Shown here piece by piece: positions 1-6,237 of a DNA stretch of 10,984 bases. This stretch comes from an uncultured Bacteroidota bacterium. Lineage in GTDB: Bacteria > Bacteroidota > Bacteroidia > Bacteroidales > SZUA-534. Position 1 is the first letter of the stretch, and every line of letters starts with the position of its first letter. The stretch covers positions 1 through 10,984 of the forward strand of contig CALBPW010000241.1 of the NCBI GenBank assembly GCA_937899145.1, read 5' to 3'. The translations under genes and the position numbers were made by a program. A model generated the notes under the pieces. The model was not told the origin of the DNA. It did not search any database and saw nothing but the letters and a program-made list of their open reading frames with translations.

Positions 1-296
1 ACGGCATTGAGGAAGTTATGAGCCCAAACGATATTGTTTTTGTCATCGACCCAATTGAAGAAGAAATTGAAAAATTCCACGAGGTATTGGCAAAAGGCGT
101 TGGGCTGAAAGTTGTTGCCATTGCCGACCACGACACTCCATTCCAGACAATCCGCGTGCCCGAAGCCGGCGACTTCAAACCCTACGTAATGCTTTGCGCC
201 GGTTGGAATCTGCTTGTCGAAATTGGACTTGCACTTGGCATCAACCTTGACAAACCCGACCGCGCACGTAAAGTAGGTAACGAATTGATATTATAA
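1..296 (+). CDS. SIS-domain phosphosugar isomerase/GlmS-like protein, C-terminal part
   Basis: This is the 3' end of a gene that starts before the window; the frame is open from base 3 and stops with TAA at 294-296, giving about 97 residues. The visible part looks like the second half of a SIS (sugar isomerase) domain: a beta strand (IVFVID), a helix rich in Glu and Lys, a second strand (LKVVAIAD), then a helix with the stretch CAGWNLLVEIGLALGINLD and the ending KPDRARKVGNE. The pattern of a domain closing on 'D-KP-x-x-A-R-K-V' resembles the C-terminus of GlmS (glucosamine-6-phosphate synthase) and related phosphosugar isomerases. Such proteins bind phosphorylated sugars in the cytoplasm. Whether an N-terminal glutaminase domain exists cannot be seen, so full GlmS activity cannot be claimed; a stand-alone SIS protein is equally possible. 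A terminator follows directly. Confidence 0.72.
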   Translation, partial: GIEEVMSPNDIVFVIDPIEEEIEKFHEVLAKGVGLKVVAIADHDTPFQTIRVPEAGDFKPYVMLCAGWNLLVEIGLALGINLDKPDRARKVGNELIL

Positions 297-318
297 CAAA
301 TACAGCTAAACACCAAAT

Positions 319-351
319 AAAATCCCGTAGCAATAGTTGCGGGATTTTCTT
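319..351 (+). terminator. Rho-independent terminator after the SIS-domain gene
   Basis: AAAATCCCG at 319-327 pairs perfectly with CGGGATTTT at 340-348, with a 12-nt loop that can pair further (CAA with TTG). The right arm ends in a T-rich tail (TTTTCTTATT). It lies 23 bp after the stop codon. Confidence 0.8.
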
Positions 352-413
352 ATTGGCGAATTGATAAATCCACAAAACGACTATCCGATTCACCGCTATT
401 CACCGAAATTATC

Positions 414-421
414 TACTTTTG
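414..421 (+). promoter_or_regulatory. Bacteroidota -7 promoter box for the small-gene pair
   Basis: TACTTTTG at 414-421 matches the Bacteroidota -7 consensus TAnnTTTG exactly and sits 14 bp before the ATG at 436, so the transcript would have a very short leader. No clear -33 TTTG is visible at the expected distance. The heptamer TTCACCG occurs twice just upstream (389-395 and 399-405), which may be chance. Confidence 0.55.
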
Positions 422-435
422 CAAAAAAAAACGAT

Positions 436-621
436 ATGGATCACCTCCCGCTTAGCGACGACGCAATGCTTGTATCGGCAATCAATTTTTTACTCCGCGA
501 CGAGGAATTTGACAACCTCGACGAAATTTGCTTTCACTACAATATCAATCGCACCGAACTCGAAAATCGCATGTTAAAAGCTGGTTTTCAATACTCTGAA
601 CAACAAAAGCGCTTTTGGTGA
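436..621 (+). CDS. DUF4250-like small protein (61 aa)
   Basis: A 61-residue cytoplasmic protein of unknown function, with no signal peptide or membrane segment. The order of features fits the DUF4250 family as I know it from Bacteroidales and Firmicutes: a short N-terminus with Leu-Pro and 'DAMLVSAINFLLRDE', then a 'LDEICFHYNINRTELENRML' stretch resembling a small helix-turn-helix-like fold, then an aromatic end (GFQYSEQQKRFW). I chose the ATG at 436 because it follows a good -7 box; the frame is open further upstream, but the only starts there are non-ATG codons inside the preceding terminator. Its TGA at 619-621 overlaps the ATG of the next gene (621), so the two are probably translated together. 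The family match is from memory of the pattern, not from a search. Confidence 0.7.
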   Translation: MDHLPLSDDAMLVSAINFLLRDEEFDNLDEICFHYNINRTELENRMLKAGFQYSEQQKRFW

Positions 622-884
622 TGATAACACGCGACAGCATCGAATCGGCATACTGCTTTTTTCACCAAAAATGGCAAGTTTACCGGTTTTCAACCAATCC
701 ACAGCAACGCGACGATATTGAATACGCCATAGCGCAATATGCCGAATCGATGAACAAAGAACTTTATACGCTGTTAGCCAATGGATTACCCGATTTCCTA
801 CTCTCGCACAAAACATTTACAGCCAACATAGCACAAGCCGTCAGCCAACTTGACAAAATGATGATTGGAAAGTTGAATGGCTGA
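621..884 (+). CDS. Conserved-looking 87-aa protein of unknown function, coupled to the DUF4250-like gene
   Basis: I do not recognise a named family. The ATG at 621 overlaps the upstream stop by one base (TGATG), the usual arrangement for translational coupling, so I prefer it to the TTG and GTG codons six and three bases earlier. The 87-residue product is predicted soluble: no signal peptide, no membrane segment. It is rich in aromatic residues and helix formers, with a Tyr/Phe/Trp-rich N-terminus (SAYCFFHQKWQVYRFST), an acidic centre (QQRDDIEYAIAQYAESMN) and an amphipathic C-terminal helix ending in QLDKMMIGKLNG. Codon use resembles its neighbours and nothing suggests transfer. Together with the upstream gene it forms a two-gene operon; a shared role is inferred only from coupling. 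Confidence 0.7.
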   Translation: MITRDSIESAYCFFHQKWQVYRFSTNPQQRDDIEYAIAQYAESMNKELYTLLANGLPDFLLSHKTFTANIAQAVSQLDKMMIGKLNG

Positions 885-888
885 CAAC

Positions 889-913
889 AAAAATCAATTA
901 TCCTGATTTTTTT
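889..913 (+). terminator. Possible weak A/T-rich terminator after the small-gene pair
   Basis: AAAAATCA at 889-896 pairs with TGATTTTT at 904-911 around a 7-nt loop, ending in a run of T. The stem has few G-C pairs and its T tract overlaps the possible -33 box of the next promoter, so termination may be leaky. Confidence 0.4.
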
Positions 914-944
914 GTACACATTTCCGAACAAACTTATATCTTTA
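911..944 (+). promoter_or_regulatory. Promoter of the PAS histidine kinase gene
   Basis: TTTG at 911-914 (-33 type) and TATCTTTA at 937-944 (one mismatch to TAnnTTTG) are separated by 22 bp, close to the usual spacing in Bacteroidota. The -7 box ends 23 bp before the ATG at 968. Confidence 0.5.
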
Positions 945-962
945 CAAGACACCATTCGGAAA
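921..962. repeat. Inverted repeat flanking the -7 box of the kinase promoter
   Basis: TTTCCGAA at 921-928 and TTCGGAAA at 955-962 are perfect reverse complements separated by 26 bp. The left arm lies between the -33 and -7 boxes and the right arm in the predicted leader just before the start codon. The placement suits a regulator binding two half-sites about 34 bp apart (centre to centre), or a weak leader structure. Confidence 0.5.
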
Positions 963-967
963 ATAAT

Positions 968-3895
968 ATGCAAAATATCGATACAAATCAAGCATTTGAT
1001 TTGTTCTTTAAAAATAGCAACAATTTGCTTATAATTGTTGATTCTAATTGCCACATAATCAGCATAAATCCAGTATGCGTAGATTTTTTTGGATACACAC
1101 CCGACGAACTTATCGGGCTACACATAATGGATTTGGTACACATCGAAGATATCGAAAGAGCTACTCAACAAATTAAGAATCTTTTTGACAATGAGGGAGA
1201 AACACTCTCGTTTAAAAATAAAGCGTTACACAAAGATGGTAGTACAAAAATGCTAAAATGGGCAACTTGCGTACAAGGCGGTGTAATGTACGCAATGGGA
1301 GTTGACATTACCTACCAAGAAGAAAAATTGCGAACCCTGCAAAACCAACGGCGGCAATACCTTGAGGGCGTCAACTCGCAACTTGGACTTTGGGAACTCG
1401 ACATCGACAGCCACGAATTTTATGGCGATGAACGAACATACGAAATTTTCGGATTACCATACCGCACCAAACAGAATATCAAAGATTTAGCCTTCATTTT
1501 AACCACAGAATATCAACAACTCATTGTAGCGCAAATAAAAAAATCGCTAACATCAAAACTATTTGACAATTTTGAGTGCGAAATAACCTGCCAATCAACC
1601 CAACAAGTACGCATGATAGCAGTATCTGGCAGTTTCATTTTTGACGAAAACTTTAACATAAAATCATTTTTCGGCACCATTCAAGATGTTACCGAACAGA
1701 AAAAAATGGCACAAAAATTAGCCGAACTTGACAAGCTCCAAAGCACGATGCTTGCTGCCCTTGAAACACTTGTCGCCCTATATGCCGATAATAAAATACA
1801 ATGGGCAAACAAAAAAGAAATGCTCGGCTATACCATTGATTATATGAAAGATAAACCAGTTTCGATTATCTTCAAAAATTACGACGACTATTGCCGAATA
1901 AAAGCCGATGCCTACCAAAAAATGTTTGAAGGAAAAACATATTCAACTGAATTTGAGGCGGTTTCGCGCACTGGCGAACCTGCATGGATTCGACTTTCGG
2001 GCAAATTACTAACCCCGCAATCGGTTATTTGGACCGCTGTTGATGTAACCGAACAAAAAACTTCAGAACTGATTATCAGCAAAAACCATACATTACTGAA
2101 AGACTCGCAACGCGCTGCACATATCGGCAGCTGGGAAATAATTAACAATAATAACAACATACTTTGGAATAAGGAGGCTTGCCGAATTTTAGACATAGAT
2201 GCCGAAACATTGGCAGAACCAATGTCAGAAATTTTCAAATACTTAGACAATGAAAGTAGCGAAAAAATCAAAAAATACCTAATGCGAGTATCTGAAAATC
2301 AAGCATATATAGATATGGAATGTAGTTTTACATCGCGTGGCGGAAACAGGAAGCATGTCCATCTTATAGGAAATAGGCTTGAATCAGAAAACGGGACAAG
2401 CCACATTGTCGGTATAATTCAAGATGTTACATATCAGCACCAATTAGAATGGGAGCTACAAGACAAACGTAAAAAAATGGAAGCCGTCAGCATGGCATCA
2501 CCGACAGCAATTGGTGTGGTTCAAAAATACGACCTAATTGATTGTAATAACGCATTTTACAACATAACCGGCTACTCCGAAACCGAATTAGCCTGCGAAG
2601 GATTGAAAAAACTTATGCCGGCCGATGAACTCCGAAAACTTGAAGAACTCAGTTTTAGTTACAGCATCAATTCAACCTTCGCCTTCAAAACTATCTGGAC
2701 ACACAAAAACGGACAAAAAATTGATGTGTTGCTCAACTTTTCGGTTTTGCAATCGAATAAAAAATATTTAGGCTGCGTGATAACAGCTACCGACATTAGC
2801 GAACTCACCCGTATTCAATCTGTTAACAGCCAATTGATAGAAGCCATAAACCAATCGCTTAGCGAATACATCATTTTTGATTCAAATTGGAACATAAACT
2901 ACGTCAATCGGCGTGTGTATGAGATACATAAGTACCAGCCAACTGAAATAATTGGGCACAATATTACTGATTTTGAAAACGAACGACAGCTACTCGACCA
3001 ACTCAGCAACCAATTGGAAGCTGAAGGACGCGCCATTGGCGAATTTCAGGACAAAAAAGATGGCGTAACTTATTGGTTATTAGCAAAATTCTTTACCATT
3101 TACATCAAAACCGGCAAAATAATCGGCTACGCACTGATGAAAGATAACATCACACAACGCAAAAACATTGAATTTGAACTAAAAAATGCACTTGCCAAAG
3201 CCGAACAATCTGACAAAATGAAAGAATCATTGCTGCAAAAACTGTCGCACGAAATTCGCACTCCGCTTAATGCTATTGTTGGCTTCTCCGATGTGCTTAG
3301 CACCGCCACAAACCTAACGCCTGCCACAATAAAATCGTACACTAACATCATCAGCGACAACAGCAGCCAACTACTTAACATAATTACTGATATGCTCACA
3401 ATGTCGGACATTGATGCGGGACAAGTATCTATTAATATTGAAAACATCAACATCGACATTGAACTTGAGCGCCTGTATAGTAAATTTAGGGCTAAAGCCG
3501 AATCCAAAAACATCAATTTAGTATATTGCCGCCCCGATGCCGTCGGGTTCACTATAGCCACCGACAGAATCAAATTTATTAACATAATGTCGAATTTGAT
3601 TGACAATGCTATCAAATTTACAGCAAAAGGAAAAGTGTCGTTTGGCTATAACATTAACGGCAGTTATATAGAATTTTTTGTTGAAGACACAGGAATAGGA
3701 ATATCGCCTGAAAATCAAGCACATCTATTCGATCGCTTTTTTCAAGTTGGAGATGCTGTTGGCATAACAGGCGTTGGCATCGGTTTAACAATTTCAAAAG
3801 CCTTTTCGCAGATGCTGAACGGATATTTACACTTTAATTCCACTGAAAATCAAGGCTCTGCATTTTATCTTACACTGCCAATATGCTTAAAGTAA
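968..3895 (+). CDS. Cytoplasmic multi-PAS sensor histidine kinase (975 aa)
   Basis: Sensor kinase of a two-component system: it should autophosphorylate on His and pass the phosphate to a response regulator. No signal peptide or transmembrane segment is visible, so it should sense something inside the cell. The N-terminal 740 residues contain about six PAS-like modules, each ending in the typical 'D-(V/I)-T/S' strand: roughly 5-118, 125-245, 250-363, 370-490, 495-612 and 620-731. The kinase core follows: H-box LSHEIRTPLNAI with phospho-accepting His761, N-box NLIDNAIKF (Asn876, Asn880), G1 box DTGIG (907-911), F-box LFDRFFQVG and G2 box GVGIGLT (935-941). It ends right after the ATPase domain, so there is no receiver domain and it is not a hybrid kinase. 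No response regulator is encoded nearby, so it is an orphan here. The ATG follows a plausible promoter; ligands or cofactors of the PAS modules cannot be told. Confidence 0.93.
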   Translation: MQNIDTNQAFDLFFKNSNNLLIIVDSNCHIISINPVCVDFFGYTPDELIGLHIMDLVHIEDIERATQQIKNLFDNEGETLSFKNKALHKDGSTKMLKWATCVQGGVMYAMGVDITYQEEKLRTLQNQRRQYLEGVNSQLGLWELDIDSHEFYGDERTYEIFGLPYRTKQNIKDLAFILTTEYQQLIVAQIKKSLTSKLFDNFECEITCQSTQQVRMIAVSGSFIFDENFNIKSFFGTIQDVTEQKKMAQKLAELDKLQSTMLAALETLVALYADNKIQWANKKEMLGYTIDYMKDKPVSIIFKNYDDYCRIKADAYQKMFEGKTYSTEFEAVSRTGEPAWIRLSGKLLTPQSVIWTAVDVTEQKTSELIISKNHTLLKDSQRAAHIGSWEIINNNNNILWNKEACRILDIDAETLAEPMSEIFKYLDNESSEKIKKYLMRVSENQAYIDMECSFTSRGGNRKHVHLIGNRLESENGTSHIVGIIQDVTYQHQLEWELQDKRKKMEAVSMASPTAIGVVQKYDLIDCNNAFYNITGYSETELACEGLKKLMPADELRKLEELSFSYSINSTFAFKTIWTHKNGQKIDVLLNFSVLQSNKKYLGCVITATDISELTRIQSVNSQLIEAINQSLSEYIIFDSNWNINYVNRRVYEIHKYQPTEIIGHNITDFENERQLLDQLSNQLEAEGRAIGEFQDKKDGVTYWLLAKFFTIYIKTGKIIGYALMKDNITQRKNIEFELKNALAKAEQSDKMKESLLQKLSHEIRTPLNAIVGFSDVLSTATNLTPATIKSYTNIISDNSSQLLNIITDMLTMSDIDAGQVSINIENINIDIELERLYSKFRAKAESKNINLVYCRPDAVGFTIATDRIKFINIMSNLIDNAIKFTAKGKVSFGYNINGSYIEFFVEDTGIGISPENQAHLFDRFFQVGDAVGITGVGIGLTISKAFSQMLNGYLHFNSTENQGSAFYLTLPICLK

Positions 3896-4048
3896 GAAAA
3901 AAGAAATGTGCGATTTGAAATAGTTTCAATAAGATAGAAAACAGCACTAAAATCTGCGTAATCGCATTGTATTTGCGCATATTTCACAACCATCACGCTA
4001 CGCCTTTCAGCCGCAACAAATAAGTATTAAATCGTATTTTTCAAATAT

Positions 4049-4076
4049 AACCTACCAATTTAGTAGGCAGGTTTTT
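4049..4076 (+). terminator. Possible terminator or leader hairpin between the kinase and PstS-like genes
   Basis: AACCTACC (4049-4056) pairs with GGCAGGTT (4066-4073) with one A/C mismatch and is followed by T up to 4076. An alternative pairing, CCTAC (4051-4055) with GTAGG (4063-4067), excludes the first. It lies about 150 bp after the kinase stop and just before the next promoter. The 3896-4048 stretch before it holds only small weak hairpins (for example TTGAAA/TTTCAA at 3915-3929) and no credible gene. Confidence 0.4.
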
Positions 4077-4085
4077 AAAAATCTT

Positions 4086-4093
4086 TATGTTTG
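4086..4093 (+). promoter_or_regulatory. -7 promoter box of the PstS-like gene
   Basis: TATGTTTG at 4086-4093 is an exact match to TAnnTTTG. It lies 36 bp before the ATG at 4130, giving a leader of about 30 nt. The -33 position has only TTTAG (4059-4063), a weak match. Confidence 0.6.
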
Positions 4094-4129
4094 CACCAAA
4101 ATACATTAATGACTAAAAAAGTGAAGTAT

Positions 4130-5107
4130 ATGAAAAAGGCTATTAACATTTTCATGATGGCGACAGTAGCAGTTGCGTCGATTATCTCGTGCGGCGGAAA
4201 CTCTACGGGCAATAAAGTTACGAAAGACGGAAAATTGAAAGGTGAATTGTCGCTTTCCGGCGCATTCGCGCTCTATCCGTTGGCAGTAGTTTGGGCTGAA
4301 GAATTCCAGCAATCAAATCCGGGTGTAAAAGTTGATGTCTCGGCTGGCGGCGCTGGTAAAGGAATGACCGACGTTCTGGCTGGCGTGGTCGATTTTGGAA
4401 TGGTTTCGCGCGAAGTTTATCCGCAAGAACAGGAAAAAGGCGCTGTCGGTTTTGCGTCGGCTAAAGACGCAGTGGTGCCAACCATAAATGCAAACAACCC
4501 GATTATCGACAAAATTTTGGCACACGGGATTACTAAAGAGATTGCTCACAAAATTTGGATTGAAGGCAATGTGAAAACATGGGGCGAAATACTTGAAACT
4601 GAGGACGAGACACCTATCCATATCTACACACGCAGCGATGCTTGCGGTGCCGCTGAAACGTTTGCCAACTGGTTTGGCGCAAAGCAAGAAGATTTGGGCG
4701 GAACAGCCGTGTTTGGCGACCCGGGACTTGCCGCGGCAATCCAAAAAGATATTTACGGCATCGGGTTCAACAACATTGGCTACGCCTACGATAACGACAG
4801 CCATAAGTTGAATACTGATTTGCAGATTTTTCCTGTTGACTCTGATGGTGACGGCTCTATTTCAGCCGATGAGCAGTTTTACGATTTGAAAGACAACGTG
4901 ACAAAGGCCATTGCCGAAGGTCGCTATCCTTCGCCTCCTGCCCGCGATTTGTACTTGGTAACCAAAGGTGTTCCAACCGACCCCGTTGTAGTCGCCTTTC
5001 TGAAATACGTTTTGACCGACGGTCAGAAAAAAAACGAACCTGTGGGCTACATTGAAATCACACAAGAAAAGATTGAAAAATCACTGAATCTGCTTGATAA
5101 TAAGTAA
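4130..5107 (+). CDS. PstS-like phosphate-binding lipoprotein (substrate-binding protein, 325 aa)
   Basis: Periplasmic substrate-binding protein of the PstS type, which captures phosphate (or a similar oxyanion) for an ABC transporter. The N-terminus MKKAINIFMMATVAVASIISC is a lipoprotein signal with lipobox I-I-S-Cys21; residues after Cys21 (GGNSTGNK) carry no acidic export signal, so it should stay on the periplasmic side. PstS-like motifs include SGAFALYPLAVVWAEEF near residue 42, VSAGGAGKGMTDVLAG, and TRSDACGAAETFANWFG, plus the conserved-looking PSPPARDLYLVTKG near the C-terminus. Residues 237-248 form a perfect EF-hand-type loop pattern (Asp237, Asp239, Asp241, Gly242, Ile244, Glu248). 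I chose the ATG at 4130 because it gives a classic signal peptide; an in-frame ATG at 4109 would lie only about 15 bp after the -7 box. No pstC, pstA or pstB follows: a strong terminator closes the gene. Phosphate as substrate is inferred from family. Confidence 0.85.
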   Translation: MKKAINIFMMATVAVASIISCGGNSTGNKVTKDGKLKGELSLSGAFALYPLAVVWAEEFQQSNPGVKVDVSAGGAGKGMTDVLAGVVDFGMVSREVYPQEQEKGAVGFASAKDAVVPTINANNPIIDKILAHGITKEIAHKIWIEGNVKTWGEILETEDETPIHIYTRSDACGAAETFANWFGAKQEDLGGTAVFGDPGLAAAIQKDIYGIGFNNIGYAYDNDSHKLNTDLQIFPVDSDGDGSISADEQFYDLKDNVTKAIAEGRYPSPPARDLYLVTKGVPTDPVVVAFLKYVLTDGQKKNEPVGYIEITQEKIEKSLNLLDNK

Positions 5108-5125
5108 AATAAAATTATCAATAAT

Positions 5126-5162
5126 AAAAAAACTTCAATCAGTCGCTGATTGAAGTTTTTTT
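5126..5162. terminator. Strong bidirectional terminator between convergent genes
   Basis: A perfect 17-bp stem: seven A then CTTCAATCAG (5126-5142), a 3-nt loop TCG, then CTGATTGAAG and seven T (5146-5162). The A and T runs make it work in both directions, ending the PstS-like gene from the left and the nucleotidyltransferase gene from the right. Confidence 0.93.
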
Positions 5163-5189
5163 ATCACACAATTTTTGCAGAACGCTTTT

Positions 5190-6086
5190 CTACCAGAGTT
5201 TTTCAGGATAAAGGCCTTGTTTTACAAGCTCGGCTATTTTAGCAACAGTTGCAGGACGATCTTCTTTATAAGTTACGCCGAACCATGTTGCATTTGCTGG
5301 CAAAACTTTGGTTTTCACTTTGCCTTCTTTCATCAAATCGTCGACAACAAACGGAATGTAGAATTCTGACTTTGGCTTGTCGGCATTTGCGCTGAGAAAG
5401 GCTGAAAATTTCTCTTCAAGATAGTCAAACAAATTTGGCGCAAATCCCCAGAAATTCATTGATACTGGCACATTTTCATCAAGTTCAATTTCAGTTTCGT
5501 TTTCAGTAAAGATGATTTTGCCATTTTTACACTCAATGCTGGTGCGCTCCTTTATATCGGTTAAAAATCCGTTGCCGTCAACTGAGCAGATGCCACGCGA
5601 AACTGTACCAAAATCGGATAAAGTTTTGCAAAGTTGATAGCCACACATTGCGTACTCGGTAGCCGAAACGCCATTTGCCAAGAACTTTGCCATAACCTCA
5701 AATGCTCCTGCTCCATAAAAATCATCAGCATTAATAACTGCAAATGGTTCATTTATAACATCTTTCGCCATTAAAATAGCATGACCTGTGCCCCAAGGTT
5801 TTGTACGCTCAGTTGGAACATTAAAGTCTGCCGGAATTTTATCAATTTCTTGAAATACAAGTTCCACATCAATTTTGCCTTCGAGTTTGCTGACAAACAT
5901 CTCGCGAAATTCTTTTTCAAAACTCTTGCGAATGACAAATACCACTTTGCCAAACCCGGCGCGCGCAGCATCAAAAACTGAATAGTCCATAATTGTTTCA
6001 CCAGATGTTCCAAGGTGGTCGAGTTGTTTAAGTCCACCATAGCGGCTGCCCATTCCAGCAGCTAATATCAAAAGTGTTGGTTTCAT
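5190..6086 (-). CDS. Sugar-1-phosphate nucleotidyltransferase family protein (298 aa)
   Basis: Cytoplasmic enzyme of the NTP-transferase (GT-A-like Rossmann) family, which joins a nucleotide to a sugar phosphate to make an activated sugar. The N-terminus LILAAGMGSRYGGLKQL carries the nucleotide-binding signature G-x-G-S-R (Gly11-Arg15) with the following Lys20. WGTGHA at 98-103 and NADDFYG at 119-125 (Asp121/Asp122 likely metal-binding) fit the same family. The C-terminal part (VSMNFWGFAPNLFDYLEE, then FYIPFVVDDLMKEGKVKTKVLPANATWFGVTYKEDRP) resembles Bacteroidota homologues annotated only as nucleotidyltransferase. No left-handed beta-helix repeats follow, so it is not a GlmU-type bifunctional enzyme. 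The exact sugar and nucleotide cannot be read from sequence. The ATG follows its own -7 box, so it need not depend on the upstream receptor gene. Confidence 0.88.
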   Translation of the reverse strand: MKPTLLILAAGMGSRYGGLKQLDHLGTSGETIMDYSVFDAARAGFGKVVFVIRKSFEKEFREMFVSKLEGKIDVELVFQEIDKIPADFNVPTERTKPWGTGHAILMAKDVINEPFAVINADDFYGAGAFEVMAKFLANGVSATEYAMCGYQLCKTLSDFGTVSRGICSVDGNGFLTDIKERTSIECKNGKIIFTENETEIELDENVPVSMNFWGFAPNLFDYLEEKFSAFLSANADKPKSEFYIPFVVDDLMKEGKVKTKVLPANATWFGVTYKEDRPATVAKIAELVKQGLYPEKLW

Positions 6087-6109
6087 TTTTGTTCGTTTAA
6101 AATTTTGGG

Positions 6110-6117
6110 CAAAGTAA
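6110..6117 (-). promoter_or_regulatory. -7 promoter box of the nucleotidyltransferase gene
   Basis: On the minus strand TTACTTTG (plus coordinates 6110-6117) matches TAnnTTTG with one mismatch, 23 bp before the start codon at 6086. No clear TTTG lies at -33; that region is taken up by an inverted repeat. Confidence 0.45.
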
Positions 6118-6141
6118 TCAACATTTTGCGAAAATATTGAT
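6117..6141. repeat. Inverted repeat abutting the nucleotidyltransferase promoter
   Basis: ATCAACATTTT (6117-6127) and AAAATATTGAT (6131-6141) form an 11-bp dyad with one mismatch around GCG. It begins at the edge of the -7 box and covers the -33 region, a classic operator position. In the minus-strand RNA the mismatch becomes a G-U pair, so it could also form a hairpin on read-through from the receptor gene, but no T run follows. Confidence 0.5.
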
Positions 6142-6157
6142 GTAATAATCTTTTTAT

Positions 6158-6215
6158 TTAACGTTAACTAAACAACTGACAATCAAACCAATTGTTTCAA
6201 GAACCATTTGTTCAC
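6158..6215. repeat. Palindrome and imperfect direct repeats between the receptor and nucleotidyltransferase genes
   Basis: TTAACGTTAA at 6158-6167 is a 10-bp palindrome. AACCAATTGTTTCA (6186-6199) and AACCATTTGTTCA (6202-6214) are imperfect direct repeats 16 bp apart. No clear terminator is visible for the receptor gene in this stretch. Any function is uncertain. Confidence 0.3.
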
Positions 6216-6237
6216 AATAGATTGGCAATTAGACGGT

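Noticed and set aside
337..435. Upstream extension of the DUF4250-like gene to a TTG at 337
   Set aside because: That start lies inside the terminator hairpin of the preceding gene and ahead of the -7 box at 414-421; the ATG at 436 gives the usual family length.
3127..3615. 162-codon open frame on the minus strand inside the kinase gene
   Set aside because: It overlaps the H-box region of the kinase in antisense; its hydrophobic look comes from the complement of Asn/Lys/Asp-rich codons.
4091..4129. Earlier starts (4091 or 4109) for the PstS-like protein
   Set aside because: 4091 is within the -7 box itself and 4109 would leave almost no leader and put charged residues before the signal peptide; 4130 gives a standard lipoprotein signal.
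4313..4804. 163-codon open frame on the minus strand inside the PstS-like gene
   Set aside because: Antisense shadow; no start context or domain, while the plus strand encodes a clear PstS-like protein.
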